A stretch of DNA of 16,530 nucleotides from Bacillota bacterium. Lineage in GTDB: Bacteria > Bacillota > Clostridia > Acetivibrionales > Acetivibrionaceae. The notes beneath the pieces were generated by a model. That model made no database searches. It saw only the letters and a list, made by a program, of their open reading frames with translations, and had not been told where the DNA came from. Where the stretch lies: the NCBI GenBank assembly GCA_023421115.1, contig JAEZUI010000104.1:1-16530 (forward strand). Reading direction: 5' to 3'. The translations under genes and the position numbers were made by a program. Shown here one piece after another: positions 16,180 through 16,530 of the stretch; position 1 is the stretch's first letter, and each line of letters starts with the position of its first letter.

Positions 16180-16187
16180 AATTCTTG
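16180..16187. repeat. Target site duplication, right copy (AATTCTTG)
   Basis: It is the right-hand partner of 16017-16024. Identity stops at exactly eight bases: A against G before it, C against A after it. Confidence 0.8.
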
Positions 16188-16210
16188 ATTTTTATAAAAA
16201 GTCTAACTTA

Positions 16211-16530
16211 TCAGGCATTGATCAGTCCAATAATAATTTGCGCAACCCTCACAGCATTTTCAGCCTTAATCATTGTAAAGTGATCACCCTTTACATCAAA
16301 GTAGTTGATGCAATGATTTTGACTGTACTCATTCCACATTGAATAATCGCTGCTTAGATTTTCCCTTGCTTTAATGTAAGTTATTGTTGTCTCTATATTT
16401 GTACTAGGAATATAAGACGCGGTAGCATTTCCCATACTCCTTATCAGGTTTACTGATCTTACCAATTCTCTTATTGTCGTATTTTCAAAATCCGGTATCA
16501 CCATAGCCAGATTTTTAGGTAGCATTTCCT
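16211..16530 (-). CDS. Thioesterase C-terminus (NRPS release type), 5' end beyond right edge
   Basis: The frame enters from the right edge and stops at 16211-16213 (TGA); about 106 residues are visible. The ATG at 16523-16525 is probably internal, because the frame stays open to the edge and a thioesterase of this family is over 200 residues long. The tail has YFDVKGDHFTMIKAENA, where the His in GDHFTM fits the catalytic histidine of alpha/beta-hydrolase thioesterases that release peptides from NRPS carriers. The preceding ITYIKARENL strand with W-x-E-Y also fits that family. The nucleophile serine lies outside the window. It could be the end of another NRPS subunit or a separate editing thioesterase; the sequence here cannot decide. 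Originally it was probably close-coupled to the ABC genes, before the MITE-like insertion. Confidence 0.75.
   Translation of the reverse strand, partial: EMLPKNLAMVIPDFENTTIRELVRSVNLIRSMGNATASYIPSTNIETTITYIKARENLSSDYSMWNEYSQNHCINYFDVKGDHFTMIKAENAVRVAQIIIGLINA

Noticed and set aside
16154..16342. Plus-strand 62-codon open frame
   Set aside because: It runs from inside the MITE-like element into the antisense of the thioesterase tail, with no family features.

Overview
The window lies inside a nonribosomal peptide (NRPS) biosynthesis locus. All real genes are on the minus strand, so they read from high to low coordinates. The DNA is AT-rich and the genes have strong GGGGAGG-like ribosome binding sites. 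The proteins resemble Firmicutes families of the tyrocidine/gramicidin and polymyxin type, which suggests a low-GC Firmicute, possibly a Clostridia member such as a Ruminiclostridium relative. That placement comes from composition and protein style only.

In transcription order: (1) the last ~105 residues of a thioesterase, cut by the right edge; (2) a ~155-bp MITE-like insertion with nested inverted repeats and a perfect 8-bp target duplication; (3) two adjacent ABC exporter half-transporters, 587 and 577 aa, 22 bp apart; (4) an EctB-type 2,4-diaminobutyrate aminotransferase; (5) a giant NRPS starting at 11059 and running off the left edge, with at least 3686 residues visible. The NRPS visible order is C-A-T, C-A-T, C-A-T, C-A(partial), with no epimerisation domain.

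Likely cooperation: the aminotransferase makes L-2,4-diaminobutyrate as a building block. The NRPS joins amino acids; its module 2 carries the exact threonine code, while modules 1 and 3 carry codes I cannot assign. A thioesterase encoded upstream may release the product, and the paired ABC proteins probably export it or give self-resistance. The first C domain looks like the kind that accepts a D-configured chain from another synthetase, so this protein is probably not the first enzyme of the line. The order thioesterase end, ABC, ABC, NRPS recalls the polymyxin locus. The product is probably a Thr-containing and perhaps Dab-containing peptide whose identity is not readable from this window.

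No stretch over 300 bp lacks a gene. The longest gap (15997-16210) is mostly the MITE-like element. The plus-strand open frames are shadows of the minus-strand genes.
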